From assembly GCA_009697505.1 (NCBI GenBank), contig SHUD01000002.1:62001-126000 (forward strand): DNA of 64,000 bases. Reading direction: 5' to 3'. Below are positions 44,530 through 53,928 of the stretch, piece by piece; position 1 is the first letter of the stretch, and each line of letters opens with the position of its first letter. The translations under genes were made by a program, and so were the position numbers. This DNA is from Bryobacterales bacterium. GTDB taxonomy: Bacteria; Acidobacteriota; Terriglobia; Bryobacterales; Bryobacteraceae. Under the pieces are notes generated by a model. The model was not told where the DNA came from and made no database searches. It saw nothing but the letters and a program-made list of their open reading frames with translations.

Positions 44530-44864
44530 GACCCGTTACCTCCCTGGATGGCCTGCTGTACCATTCTGAGTTGGCCGCGTAGCAAAGTGGATGCCAGGTT
44601 GAAACGCGCGGCATTCTCGGCGAGCATCCGCGCCTCGCGATCCAGGTTGACGTTGTTGCCGTCCGGCTTTTGCTTAAGCCCCTGCGCCTGGATGATCTGC
44701 GGTTGCTGGCCTTGCAGCAGACTCGCGAATTCGAATTGAAAATCAATGTCTTGGGTCTGATACTTGGGCGTATCGGCATTGGCGATATTAGAGGCGACCA
44801 GCTTCTGCCGGGTGCTCAGAAGGTCTAAGTAGCGCTCCAGGCTGGAGGTCAATCCATTCAGCAT
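44526..44864 (-). CDS. flgB: Flagellar basal-body rod protein FlgB
   Basis: A 112-residue proximal rod subunit. Seen are SLERYLDLLSTRQKLVASNI and ANADTPKYQTQDIDFQFEF, the standard FlgB N-terminal motif, with a C-terminal helix including RFNLASTLLRGQLRMVQQAI. It is the first clearly flagellar gene of the leftward cluster and begins 43 bases downstream of the hybrid kinase gene. Confidence 0.94.
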   Translation of the reverse strand: MLNGLTSSLERYLDLLSTRQKLVASNIANADTPKYQTQDIDFQFEFASLLQGQQPQIIQAQGLKQKPDGNNVNLDREARMLAENAARFNLASTLLRGQLRMVQQAIQGGNGS

Positions 44865-44907
44865 GATGGCAATGGCGGTGCACGCCGCATGCCATGCCGT
44901 GAATTCT

Positions 44908-46023
44908 TTAACTCAGATTTTGCGAGATAGCGGACCAGAGTTCGGTGGACTGCACGGGCTTGGAGAGAAATCCCTGCATACCAAACTCCTGGCACTGCTG
45001 GCGTACGGTATCGGAGCAGTTGGCGGTCAACGCGAGAATAGGAATATTCCGGTAGCCGGGCAGCTTGCGGATCGCGGCAGTGGTTGCAAACCCGTCCATG
45101 ACCGGCATTTGCAGGTCCATTAGAATCAGATCGTAGGAATGAGTGCCCGCCGCCTGTAGGGCTTCCTGCCCGCTACCTGTCACGTCCAATTCGATAGCCC
45201 GGCCTTTGAGGGAATGCCGCAGCACCATCTGGCCCACGGGATTGTCTTCCACCGCCAAAATGCGCGGGGAGTGCGCCGTCTGCACTTGTGGTTGCGCCGC
45301 CGGCTGACGCAGCGGGATCCGCAGCCTGAAGGTCGACCCGACATCCAATTGACTTTCAAATTCGATGCCGCCGCCCATTAAACTCGCCAGCTTCCGTGCC
45401 AGCGCCAAACCCAGGCCTAGGCCCGGATAGCTCCGCGATAGGCCCATTTCTCCTTGGCGGAAGGACTCAAAAATGTGCGCCTGGCGGTCGGCTGGAATGC
45501 CAATTCCAGTGTCGCGGACGGAGGCGATCAGTTGATCGTAGTCGCTGGACAAAGTGAGCGTAACGCTTCCTTGCGGGGTGAACTTGATGGCATTATCCAG
45601 GAGGTGAAGCAGGATGTCGCGAATCCGCCCCGCGTCGCCGATCACGGTTTCCGGCAACGACGGTTCCAGGCTGGAAAGCAGACGGAGTCCTTTGGCTTCT
45701 GCTTTTTCGCGTTCCTGGCCGACGATGGAATCCAGCATCTCGCGCAGGCTGAATTCCGTCTCGTCGAGTTTCAACTGGCCGGCTTCCAGGGCTGAATATT
45801 CCAACGTGGAATTCAGAACGTGGAAGAGATTTTCGGCGCACAGGCGGGCCGCCTGGACGTATTCCTTCTGCTCGTCATCCAGATTGGTTTCCAGCAGGAG
45901 GTCCGCCATGCCCAGAATCCCGCTCAAGGGCGTGCGAATCTCATGGTTGAGACTGGATAAGAAAGTCCCCTTCAGTTGTTCGAACTCCGCGCGTTCAGCG
46001 TCGGCACTGGGGGCACCCGCCAT
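44908..46023 (-). CDS. Soluble hybrid histidine kinase with receiver domain
   Basis: A 371-residue protein without a sensor or membrane segment. The HisKA helix pair has phospho-accepting His27 in FLSSLNHEIRTPLSGILGM. HATPase_c (about 130-240) contains N-box LLHLLDNAIKF, G1 DTGIGIP and G2 GLGLGLALARKLA. A receiver domain (about 252-371) has Asp303 in DLILMDLQMP and Lys in FLSKPVQ. It lacks a phosphotransfer domain. Position just upstream of flgB on the same strand suggests a link to flagellar or motility control, but this is inference. Signal input would have to come through a partner protein. Confidence 0.9.
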   Translation of the reverse strand: MAGAPSADAERAEFEQLKGTFLSSLNHEIRTPLSGILGMADLLLETNLDDEQKEYVQAARLCAENLFHVLNSTLEYSALEAGQLKLDETEFSLREMLDSIVGQEREKAEAKGLRLLSSLEPSLPETVIGDAGRIRDILLHLLDNAIKFTPQGSVTLTLSSDYDQLIASVRDTGIGIPADRQAHIFESFRQGEMGLSRSYPGLGLGLALARKLASLMGGGIEFESQLDVGSTFRLRIPLRQPAAQPQVQTAHSPRILAVEDNPVGQMVLRHSLKGRAIELDVTGSGQEALQAAGTHSYDLILMDLQMPVMDGFATTAAIRKLPGYRNIPILALTANCSDTVRQQCQEFGMQGFLSKPVQSTELWSAISQNLS

Positions 46024-46091
46024 ACGCTCCTCTATCGGCGGATTCCGATGGGAGGTTTACGGTATGAGCCTGAGGACTATGCCCAGCGGCC

Positions 46092-46928
46092 TTACTTGGC
46101 CGGGGGCTTGGCCGGGGCTGGTGGCTTAGGCGGAGCCGGAGTGGCCGGTTTGGTCTCGTCTTTGACTTCGTCGCCGAAGGTGATCTTCGTTTCCGCGCCG
46201 AACTGCTTATAGTCTTCATAACGAATGGTTTGGCGGATACGCTGGTCGCCGCTCTGGAAGTGCAGGGTGTCGTTGGCGACAGTATAAGTGGGGAACCAGT
46301 ACTTGCCGTCGATCTGCTCGCGATAGGTCTCAAACTTGGGGAACTGGTTGTCGCCCTTGCGGCTGACATTACCCACGCCGCGGCCGTAGGATTTGACGAT
46401 CTGCAGGTCGCGGTCGTCTACCCACACCTGCCCCGCGAAGTAGCGCTGGTTGCCTTCGATTTTCTTGGGTTTGACGGCGAAAACGAAGGTACCGATTTCG
46501 TCCACGTTCTGGTGGCCCAGGTAACGGATAAGGTATTTCGAAAGCTCCGCTGTCGTTAATACAAAGGGTTGCACGCTGCGCATGTCTTCCAGGTCCTCGG
46601 GCGTCAGCGTAATGTTGCGGAGCGTGGGAACAGGAGAGCGAACTACCTTCTCGCTGCGCTTGCCATCCTGGCTGAATACGATGTCGGAAATGGTTTCCCA
46701 GCGGCCCATGATCGCGCCGCCTTCGTCGAGTTCCTGAATGCGCGCCGACTGGCGATACGTGTAGGCTTCGCGGGCCTTGGCAAAAGCCGCTTCCTTCGCA
46801 GCGAACTTCTGCACAATGTCGTCGATCTGCGCCGGGGAGAGGTCGTAGGATTTCTGGGCCGTAAGCGTGGCCGCGCCCAAGGTCATCACGCCAAGCCAAC
46901 CAATGAGCCGCAGGTTTTGTCCAATCAT
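46092..46928 (-). CDS. Secreted protein of unknown function, possible LolA/RseB-like fold
   Basis: A 278-residue protein with a signal peptide (about 1-25, GAATLTAQ). A coiled segment has AKEAAFAKAREAYTYRQ. The following beta-rich region has IQELDEGGAIMGRWET, RYFAGQVWVDDRDLQIVKSY, FETYREQIDGKYWFPTYT and QTIRYEDYKQFG. The alternation of strands and the 'vDdrDLqIvks' pattern resemble outer-membrane lipoprotein-sorting-like folds, but this is a weak visual match. The tail after residue 250 is a Pro/Ala/Lys repeat (APPKPPAPAKPPAK). It lies upstream of the hybrid kinase, about 68 bases apart. Confidence 0.55.
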   Translation of the reverse strand: MIGQNLRLIGWLGVMTLGAATLTAQKSYDLSPAQIDDIVQKFAAKEAAFAKAREAYTYRQSARIQELDEGGAIMGRWETISDIVFSQDGKRSEKVVRSPVPTLRNITLTPEDLEDMRSVQPFVLTTAELSKYLIRYLGHQNVDEIGTFVFAVKPKKIEGNQRYFAGQVWVDDRDLQIVKSYGRGVGNVSRKGDNQFPKFETYREQIDGKYWFPTYTVANDTLHFQSGDQRIRQTIRYEDYKQFGAETKITFGDEVKDETKPATPAPPKPPAPAKPPAK

Positions 46929-46980
46929 GCTACCTCCAATATAGTCCTGACGGAGCCAGTGCGCAGAAGGTTGCGCCCGG

Positions 46981-48126
46981 CTACTTCCCGAGCAGATGTT
47001 TCGCGATTGTCACCCGCTGCATATTGGCCGTACCTTCGTAGATCCGGCCGATCTTGGCGTCGCGGTAAAGTTTTTCCACTCCGTACTCTTTGGTAAAGCC
47101 GACCCCGCCCAACACTTCTATCGCGCGCGAAGCGCAGCGCTCGGCGATCTGCGCCGCAAAGAACTTGGCCATGGCGGCTTCCTTTACGAACGGAAGCCCC
47201 GAGTCTCTGCGCCGCGCCGCGTTGTAGGTCAGGAGCCTCGCTGCTTCGATGTCCACGGCCATCTCCGCCAATTCGAACTGCACTCCCTGAAATTCGGCGA
47301 TTGCCTTGCCAAATTGCTTGCGTTGCTTGGCATAGGCGAGAGCGTGGTCGAGGGCACCTTGGGCCAGGCCGGTCATCTGGGCCCCGATGCCGATGCGCCC
47401 TTCATTGAGAGTCTCAATCGCCACTTTGTAGCCTTTGCCGATTTCGCCCAGGAGGTTCTCCGCCGGGACGCGGCAGTCGTCGAGAATCACCTCGCACGTG
47501 GAAGACGCCCGGATGCCCAGTTTGTCTTCCTTCTTGCCGATGGAGAGCCCCGGCGTGCCGCGTTCCATCAAGAACGCCGTGATGCCTTTGTATCCCGCCG
47601 ACGGATCGACGGTCGCGAAGATGAGGAATAATCCGGCCTCGGCGGCGTTAGTGATCCACATCTTTCGTCCACTAAGGCGGAAGCCTGCGCCGTCGGCGGT
47701 CGCGCGGGTGGCCAGCGCAAAAGCGTCCGAACCGGAGCCTGCTTCCGACAGCGCATACGATGCCACCGTGTCTTTGGCCAGGCGCGGAAGGAAGCGGCGC
47801 TTCTGATCCGTCGTGCCCCAACGTTGGATGGCCGAAGTACAGAGTGTGTTCTGTACGTCGATGATGACGGCCGCCGACGGGTCCACCTTGGCCAGCTCTT
47901 CGATCGCGAGAACCGTTTGAAAAAAGCTGCCGCCCTGGCCGCCAAACTCTTCGGGAACGTCTACGGCCATCAGGCCGAGTTCGAAAAACTCGCTGAGCAG
48001 TTCCTTACGGAAGACGCCGGCTTGGTCCATCTGGCGCACATGCGGAGCCAGGCGTTCTTTCGCAAATTGCGCGACCGTAGAGCGAAACAATTCCTCTTCG
48101 TCACTCAAGTGCGTCAGCGGGCGCAT
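46981..48126 (-). CDS. Acyl-CoA dehydrogenase
   Basis: FAD-dependent alpha,beta-dehydrogenation of acyl-CoAs. The protein has 381 residues from the ATG at 48126. The frame is open for 50 more codons upstream, but those overlap the divergent amidase gene and are not family-like. Motifs are YALSEAGSGSDAFALATRA (FAD/substrate), MWITNAAEAGLFLIFA, GRIGIGAQMTGLAQGALDHA and RDAKIGRIYEGTANMQR with the catalytic Glu. The divergent amidase begins only 22 bases away, so promoters must overlap one of the coding regions or a start is mis-set. The chain-length preference is unknown. Confidence 0.93.
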   Translation of the reverse strand: MRPLTHLSDEEELFRSTVAQFAKERLAPHVRQMDQAGVFRKELLSEFFELGLMAVDVPEEFGGQGGSFFQTVLAIEELAKVDPSAAVIIDVQNTLCTSAIQRWGTTDQKRRFLPRLAKDTVASYALSEAGSGSDAFALATRATADGAGFRLSGRKMWITNAAEAGLFLIFATVDPSAGYKGITAFLMERGTPGLSIGKKEDKLGIRASSTCEVILDDCRVPAENLLGEIGKGYKVAIETLNEGRIGIGAQMTGLAQGALDHALAYAKQRKQFGKAIAEFQGVQFELAEMAVDIEAARLLTYNAARRRDSGLPFVKEAAMAKFFAAQIAERCASRAIEVLGGVGFTKEYGVEKLYRDAKIGRIYEGTANMQRVTIAKHLLGK

Positions 48127-48148
48127 TCCCAATTGTAGACTGGAGCTT

Positions 48149-49504
48149 ATGGCCGTTTTGCCGATCCTCGCCCAAGCCTTGCGCAACGGGGAAATTTCCT
48201 CACGCGAGCTGGTGCAAGAAGCGCTTCTCAAGATCAAACGGTGGGATCGCAAGCTCAACTCATTCATCACGGTCACAGGCGACGCGGCCCTGGAGACATC
48301 GGCCGCGCGTGATGAAGAGCTGGCGCGCGGTTTTGACCGCGGCGTGTTTCACGGCATCCCGATCGCATATAAAGACCTGATCCGCACTAAAGGCGTGCAT
48401 ACCACGGCGGGGTCCAAAATCTTCGCGCATTATGTGCCCACGCGCGATGCCGAGATCGTCACGGAACTGAGCGAAGCCGGCGCAGTCTCGCTGGGCAAGA
48501 CCGGCTTGCATGAGCTGGCTTACGGCATCACGTCGAACAATCCGCACTACGGCCCGATCCATAATCCGTGGGATCTGCAACGCATTTCGGGCGGTTCGAG
48601 CGGCGGCTCGGCTGTGGCGGTGGCGGCCGGTATCGTGCCGCTGGCCATCGGTACCGACACCGGCGGCTCCATCCGCATCCCGGCGTCGTTCTGTGGCGTC
48701 GTCGGCTTAAAGCCTACGTTTGGACTTGTGAGCGTGAAGGGCGTGCTGCCGCTGGGATTTTCGCAGGATCACGTCGGGCCGATAACGCGTACCGTACGCG
48801 ACGCGGCCCTGGCGTTTCAGGCGATGGTCGAGGAACCGAGCGGCTACATTCCGGGCGATGCTCCTGACCCGGGCGGCTTGCGCATCGGCTATCCCACCAA
48901 CTTCTTCCGCGACCGCGTGGACCCGCAGGTGGAGTCGGCGGTGCAATCGGCCATCCTCACTATGGCCGGGCGAAAAGCCCGCGTTATTGAAATCGCCGTG
49001 CCGGATATGGAAGCGCTGCGCGCCGCCGCTGCGACGTGTCTGCTGGTGGAAGCCGCGGCCGCATTGCGTCCGTACTTCGAGCGCCGCGCGGACTTCGGTG
49101 CGGATGTTCTGGCATTACTCGATCAGGGCCAAGTGATCCCCGGCATTGATTACATCGAAGCCCAGCGCACGCGCCGCCGGATCGGCCGCCAGTTCGCGAA
49201 GCTATTTGATGACATGGATTGCATCTTTACCCCTACGACGCCCATAACAGCACCGAGAATCGGTGAAGTGACGGTGGAGGTGGGCGGTGCCAAAGAAGAA
49301 GTCCGCGCCGCCGCGACGCGCTTTACGCGAGGCATGAACGCGCTGGGGCTGCCCGCGATTTCGATCCCCTGTGGATTCACTCGCGGTGGGTTGCCCATCG
49401 GTCTCCAGATCATCGCAGCCGCCGGACAAGAAGACCTGCTCCTGCACGTTGCCGCCGCGACGGAAGACGCTTTGGGGTTGACGGACCGGGTGCCTCTTCT
49501 ATGA
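48149..49504 (+). CDS. Amidase-signature enzyme, GatA-like
   Basis: A 451-residue hydrolase with the Ser-cisSer-Lys triad region: IAYKDLIRTKG with the Lys (about 73), GGSSGGSAVAVAAG (about 149-162) with the first Ser, and DTGGSIRIPASFCG with the nucleophile. SIPCGFTRGGLPIGLQI is the C-terminal family motif. It resembles GatA, but no gatB or gatC adjoins, so a stand-alone amide hydrolase is as likely as the tRNA-amidotransferase subunit. No secretion signal is seen, unlike the other amidases here. The stop overlaps the methyltransferase start (ATGA). Confidence 0.88.
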   Translation: MAVLPILAQALRNGEISSRELVQEALLKIKRWDRKLNSFITVTGDAALETSAARDEELARGFDRGVFHGIPIAYKDLIRTKGVHTTAGSKIFAHYVPTRDAEIVTELSEAGAVSLGKTGLHELAYGITSNNPHYGPIHNPWDLQRISGGSSGGSAVAVAAGIVPLAIGTDTGGSIRIPASFCGVVGLKPTFGLVSVKGVLPLGFSQDHVGPITRTVRDAALAFQAMVEEPSGYIPGDAPDPGGLRIGYPTNFFRDRVDPQVESAVQSAILTMAGRKARVIEIAVPDMEALRAAAATCLLVEAAAALRPYFERRADFGADVLALLDQGQVIPGIDYIEAQRTRRRIGRQFAKLFDDMDCIFTPTTPITAPRIGEVTVEVGGAKEEVRAAATRFTRGMNALGLPAISIPCGFTRGGLPIGLQIIAAAGQEDLLLHVAAATEDALGLTDRVPLL

Positions 49505-50133
49505 CCGGTCTTAACCAGCAATTCGGCGGCGTCGACATTTACCTGTTCGATCAGCTGCTGCGTGGGCGCATCGCGGCCGGGATGCGCGTCGTCGATGTGG
49601 GGTGCGGCGCGGGCCGTAATCTCGTGTATCTGCTCCGCGAGGGCTTTGACGTGTACGGCGTGGACGCTGACCCGCGGGCGATCAACGCCACGCGTCACCT
49701 GGCGGCGTCCTTGGCGCCGGCGCTTTCCGCCGATCACTTTCGGCAGCAACCAATCGAAGCCATGTCTTTCCCCGATGCCTTCGCCGACGTGGTCATCAGT
49801 AGCGCCGTGCTGCATTTTGCCCGTGACGATGCGCATTTTCTCGCGATGCTGCAAGGCACGTGGCGCATTCTGAAACCGGGCGGCCTATTCTTTTGCCGCC
49901 TGGCGTCTTCTATCGGAATGGAGCACGAAGTCCAAAACCTGGAAGGACGCCGCTTCCGGCTCCCCGACGGATCAGAGCGCTACCTGGTCGATGAAAAGCT
50001 TCTGCTTGAGCTTACGGAACAACTCGGAGGCGAACTGGTGGATCCCCTGAAGACCACAGTCGTCCAGAATCAGCGCTGCATGACCACGTGGGTTGTGCGG
50101 AAAAACAAGCTATTGCAAGAAGGCCACGTGTAA
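49501..50133 (+). CDS. Class I SAM-dependent methyltransferase
   Basis: A 210-residue Rossmann-fold methyltransferase. Motif I VVDVGCGAGRNLVYLL (about 30-45), motif II VYGVDADPRAI, and motif III VVISSAVLHFARDD, with a WRILKPGGLFFCRL motif IV/post strand, are clear. The C-terminal part (YLVDEKLLLELTEQLGG) is a small cap. The substrate is unknown. It overlaps the upstream amidase, and a second amidase follows about 27 bases downstream, so the three may form one unit. Confidence 0.88.
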   Translation: MTGLNQQFGGVDIYLFDQLLRGRIAAGMRVVDVGCGAGRNLVYLLREGFDVYGVDADPRAINATRHLAASLAPALSADHFRQQPIEAMSFPDAFADVVISSAVLHFARDDAHFLAMLQGTWRILKPGGLFFCRLASSIGMEHEVQNLEGRRFRLPDGSERYLVDEKLLLELTEQLGGELVDPLKTTVVQNQRCMTTWVVRKNKLLQEGHV

Positions 50134-50160
50134 ACTCCATCGCGTGATAGACTCACACCC

Positions 50161-51660
50161 ATGAGTGAGAACCTTCCGAACCGTCGTGAAGTCCTGTTGG
50201 GTTTGGCTGCCGTGCCACTCCTCAAGGGAACTCTGGCTGCGCAAGTTGCCGATTCCTCCATCTGTTTCATGAGCACGGTCGAGATGGCCCGGCTGATCCG
50301 CGCGAAGAAGCTGTCGGCGCGCGAAGCACTGGCCGCGCATCTGAAACAGATCGAGCGCGTAAATCCGAAGGTCAACGCCATCGTGACGCTGGTGCCGGAA
50401 ATGGCCGCGGCCGCCGCTGCTAAGGCCGATGAGATGCAGGTGCGCAAAGAGACGCTGGGGCCGCTGCACGGCCTGCCGGTCGCCCACAAGGATCTGGTGG
50501 AAACCCGTGGCATCCGCACCACCTTTGGATCGCCGCTCTATAAAGACTACATCCCCACCGAGGACGATCTGATCGTCGAACGGCTTCACCGCGCGGGCGC
50601 GATCACCATCGGCAAAACCAACACACCAGAATTCGGGTCAGGATCTCAGACGTTCAACACCATCTTTGGCGCTACAACCAACCCCTACGATCTGACCAAG
50701 ACCTGCGGAGGTTCTTCCGGCGGCGCAGCCGTTGCGTTGGCCTGTGGGCTTGTGCCCGTGGCCGATGGGTCCGATACCGGTGGTTCCCTCCGCAATCCCG
50801 CCGCGTTCTGCAACACAGTTGGCTTTCGGCCTTCGGTCGGCCGGGTACCGAACCCAAAAGCGGCGTTCGCGTGGTCCACGCTAAGCACTTCAGGATGCCT
50901 TGGCCGCTCGGTGGCGGACCTTGCGTTCGTATTGAGCACGATCGCGGGGCCAGATTCCCGCGCACCGCTATCCATCAATGAACCGGGAGAACGCTTCGCG
51001 CGTCCGCTCGATCGCAGCTTTAAAGGAGTGCGCGTGGCCTGGTTTAAGGACCTGGGCGGTGTGCCCTTCGACCCGCGCGTGCGCACCATTGTGGATGGGC
51101 ATCGCAAGACATTTGAATCGCTGGGGTGCATCGTCGAGCCGGCGGAGCCGGACTTCGCTCTCGCCGAGATCGCATTCCGTACACTGCGCGCTTGGGGCAC
51201 CGCGAATACGTTTAGCCCGCGGCTGCGTGAACACCCGGATGCTTTTAAGGACACGCTCAAGGGCGAAATCGAGGAAGGGTTGCGCCTGACCGGCGTGGAC
51301 GTCGCGCGCGCCGAAACCGCCCACGGCCAGCTCTGGCGGCGCTTTCAGGCGTTTCTTGAAAAGTACGAATACTTCGTTCTGCCCACCACCCAGTTGCCAC
51401 CATTCGATGTCAACACTCCGTACCCGAAGGAGATTGCGGGTGTGAAGTTCAATAACTACATCGACTGGATGAAGTCCTGCTGGTATATCTCGGCAACGGG
51501 CAATCCAGCAGCCTCGGTGCCGGGAGGCTTCACGCCCGAGGGACTTCCGGTTGGCGTACAAATTGTTGGTCGTCACCACGCGGACTTCAGTGTCCTGCAA
51601 CTGGCACATGCGTTCGAACAGGCTACTGGCTTTGCGAAGAAGCACCCGGCCATTGCGTAG
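50161..51660 (+). CDS. Amidase-signature enzyme with twin-arginine leader
   Basis: A 499-residue protein. The leader NRREVLLGLAAVPLLKGTLAAQ-like stretch has a Tat-type RR pair and hydrophobic core (about 7-27), so export in folded form is likely. The catalytic Lys is in GLPVAHKDLVETRG (about 102), the cis-Ser in TCGGSSGGAAVALACG and the nucleophile Ser in SDTGGSLRNPAAFC. The C-terminal has PGGFTPEGLPVGVQIVGRH. Substrates of the group include aliphatic and aryl amides; none can be assigned. The leader is like those of the disrupted amidase and nitrile hydratase alpha in this window. Confidence 0.9.
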   Translation: MSENLPNRREVLLGLAAVPLLKGTLAAQVADSSICFMSTVEMARLIRAKKLSAREALAAHLKQIERVNPKVNAIVTLVPEMAAAAAAKADEMQVRKETLGPLHGLPVAHKDLVETRGIRTTFGSPLYKDYIPTEDDLIVERLHRAGAITIGKTNTPEFGSGSQTFNTIFGATTNPYDLTKTCGGSSGGAAVALACGLVPVADGSDTGGSLRNPAAFCNTVGFRPSVGRVPNPKAAFAWSTLSTSGCLGRSVADLAFVLSTIAGPDSRAPLSINEPGERFARPLDRSFKGVRVAWFKDLGGVPFDPRVRTIVDGHRKTFESLGCIVEPAEPDFALAEIAFRTLRAWGTANTFSPRLREHPDAFKDTLKGEIEEGLRLTGVDVARAETAHGQLWRRFQAFLEKYEYFVLPTTQLPPFDVNTPYPKEIAGVKFNNYIDWMKSCWYISATGNPAASVPGGFTPEGLPVGVQIVGRHHADFSVLQLAHAFEQATGFAKKHPAIA

Positions 51661-51726
51661 ATGCGGCCCACTGGTGGCTGTAATCCGTGTCCACCTGTGA
51701 GCTAATAATGTTTGCAGGGAGGTACT

Positions 51727-52578
51727 ATGAGCCAAGTCATGAAAATCGGGATCCTGTTTGCCGGCACCGTGCTGTGCGTGCATGCCCAGTGGTTGAACCA
51801 TCCCACGCCCGGGACTCCCCGGACCCGCGATGGCAAGCCGGACCTTTCCGCGAAGACGCCGCGCGCCGCCAACGGGAAGCCCGATCTTTCCGGAGTCTGG
51901 CAGACCGAGTTTGCGCCTGCGGGGGAAAACGAGCGCTTATACGGCTCGGCTCTGGGCGCCTTCGTTGTGCCCGGGGACGACCCGCGCACGTTCTCCAAGT
52001 ACTTCTTCAATATCCTGGCCGACTTCAAGCCCGAGGATGCGCCGATACGGCCCGCGGCCGCCGAGCTGACGCGGCAGAACGCAGCGCGAATCGGGCCGGA
52101 TAGTCCATCCATCCAGTGCCTGCCGCACGGCATTACGCGCGCCGATATTTTTGCTTACGCTCCGTTTAAGATCATTCAAACCCCAGGATTGATCGCGATG
52201 CTGTACGAGGTGGACAACACGCATCGCCAGATATACACGGATGGACGTAAGCTTCCCGCTGATCCTCAGCCTTCGTGGCTGGGCTACTCGGTCGGCCACT
52301 GGGAAGGCGACACGCTGGTGGTGGATTCGGCGGGATTCAACGACAAGACTTGGCTGGATGGCCGTGGACACCCTCACAGCGAGGAACTCCGGGTCCAGGA
52401 GCGCTTCCACCGCCGCGATTTCGGTCACATGGACTTGAGCCTGACCATCGACGATCCCAAGATGTACACCAAACCGTTCACCATCAAGGTCACGGAAGTT
52501 CTGCTTCCGGACAGCGACATTCTCGAGACCGTCTGCAACGAAAACGAGAAAGACCGCGTGCACATGGAGAAGCGGTAG
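51727..52578 (+). CDS. Secreted protein of an acidobacteria-rich family, function unknown
   Basis: A 283-residue protein. The start at 51727 is preferred because GGGAGG sits four bases before the ATG (an in-frame ATG five codons upstream lacks it). The signal peptide ends near CVHAQW. The mature N-terminus has two copies of a GKPDLS element (DGKPDLSAK and NGKPDLSGVWQTE). Further features are IQCLPHGITRADIFAYAP, YEVDNTHRQIYTDGR, WLGYSVGHWEGDTLVVDSAG and GHPHSEELRVQERFHR. I know the pattern as a family abundant in soil acidobacteria, with no established function. It lies 66 bases after the amidase. Confidence 0.65.
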   Translation: MSQVMKIGILFAGTVLCVHAQWLNHPTPGTPRTRDGKPDLSAKTPRAANGKPDLSGVWQTEFAPAGENERLYGSALGAFVVPGDDPRTFSKYFFNILADFKPEDAPIRPAAAELTRQNAARIGPDSPSIQCLPHGITRADIFAYAPFKIIQTPGLIAMLYEVDNTHRQIYTDGRKLPADPQPSWLGYSVGHWEGDTLVVDSAGFNDKTWLDGRGHPHSEELRVQERFHRRDFGHMDLSLTIDDPKMYTKPFTIKVTEVLLPDSDILETVCNENEKDRVHMEKR

Positions 52579-52596
52579 AGCCGCGCCGCATTCCTC

Positions 52597-53880
52597 TCAC
52601 CCGCAGTTGTACGCCATCGATCCCGCCGCCAGCTTCCGCAACGTAGCCGGCGATGAGCGATAGCCGGGCCTCGTGGCGAGCTTCCGCTCTTCTCGCTCTG
52701 CCAGTGCTGCGATCTCCGGCGACTCCGGCCGGAAGCCGAGCTTGTAGTAGAACCAGAACGCTCCTGACTCGATCGCTTCGTCGTTCTGGTGGCCTATCTG
52801 GTAGGGGTCGATCGCAAATGTGGTCACGCCATAGCGCTCGCGGAACAGCTTCAACAGGCGCGCGTAAAGCCACGCGGTTTCGCCCTGGCGGAACGTGTAA
52901 TACAGATTGAAGCCGACTTCCATGCGCACGCCGCCCTCTTCACGCGATGAGATCACTTCCACATAGCCGGTGGGCACGCCGTTCTTGAAATACATTCCGG
53001 CGTAATACTCACGGCGCGGCAGACGCCACTTGCGTGGGATGCCCAAAAAATAGAAAGCGACGCCCCGTCCCAGGTCCGCATGAAACACTCCCGCGAGATC
53101 GGGATAGAGGAATCCGTACAACTCGCGATAGCGCACTGCCGATGCGTCGATGATGATGTCGAGGATTGCTTGCGCCTGTTGGCGCGGCAAGCGCGTCGCC
53201 GTTATCTTCGGCGCGGCGAACTCGGCCGTGAACGACACGTTGTTCCGTGTGAGAAACGGTCCGCTGTGATAGAAGATCTTCTTGCACGCAATGCGCGCGT
53301 GTGAGCGTGATACGGAACTGTCGCTCAATTCCCAGCGCAGCGGCAAATCCAGCAAGTCGTAAACGTCAGGCCTGACGCGGGAGATCAGCCAGCCCAAATT
53401 CCCGCCGGCTTGCTCATACCAGCGCCGCCAGTCGGGATGCGGGGCAACGGCCCAGTCCGCAAAGGCTTCCGGAATCAGCCGCCCGAGGATGGGGCCCAAT
53501 TTGTCCGCGTGCTGGTAGTGGTCCCAATCAATGTGGATAGCGCCGCCGTGCCGCTCCGCCAGGCTCTTGGCGAACGGGTAACTGAAAGTGGTGCCGAGGC
53601 CAGTGCCCGCTATGCCCGAGACGTCGGAATACTCAAAGGGCTCTTGGTCCAGGCCGCCCACACGCCCGGAAAAGGAAAACAGGATTTGATCGGCCAGCTT
53701 GAGCACGCGCGCGCTCTGGGGATGTGCGCGAAGAAACAGCACGGTCTCGTGCAGTTCGATGAGTTCCTCGGGATCACGAATGCGCATACGCCGCACGCGT
53801 TCCAGGAGCGCGGCAGTCTGGCGCGCGGCGGCCTTCCCGAATTCTCCTTTACACTTCGCGAGCGCGGCCAACACCGACAT
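52597..53880 (-). CDS. Hypothetical protein with C-terminal GNAT-like region
   Basis: A protein of about 427 residues using the ATG at 53880. The frame is open another 45 codons upstream but would then run into the divergent kinase gene. The N-terminal 100 residues are helical, with ELIELHETVLFLRAHPQSAR. The middle holds FSYPFAKSLAERHGGAIHID. The C-terminal half has the strand-helix rhythm of an acetyltransferase (GYVEVISSREEGGVRMEVGF, FWFYYKLGFRPESPE), where YKLGF-type endings are common in GNATs. I could not name a substrate or relatives. It converges on the secreted-protein gene. Confidence 0.55.
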   Translation of the reverse strand: MSVLAALAKCKGEFGKAAARQTAALLERVRRMRIRDPEELIELHETVLFLRAHPQSARVLKLADQILFSFSGRVGGLDQEPFEYSDVSGIAGTGLGTTFSYPFAKSLAERHGGAIHIDWDHYQHADKLGPILGRLIPEAFADWAVAPHPDWRRWYEQAGGNLGWLISRVRPDVYDLLDLPLRWELSDSSVSRSHARIACKKIFYHSGPFLTRNNVSFTAEFAAPKITATRLPRQQAQAILDIIIDASAVRYRELYGFLYPDLAGVFHADLGRGVAFYFLGIPRKWRLPRREYYAGMYFKNGVPTGYVEVISSREEGGVRMEVGFNLYYTFRQGETAWLYARLLKLFRERYGVTTFAIDPYQIGHQNDEAIESGAFWFYYKLGFRPESPEIAALAEREERKLATRPGYRSSPATLRKLAAGSMAYNCG

Positions 53881-53928
53881 TCGCTTAGTGTAACCTTGTC
53901 CGAACTGATGGCGCGCTAAACTTGATCC

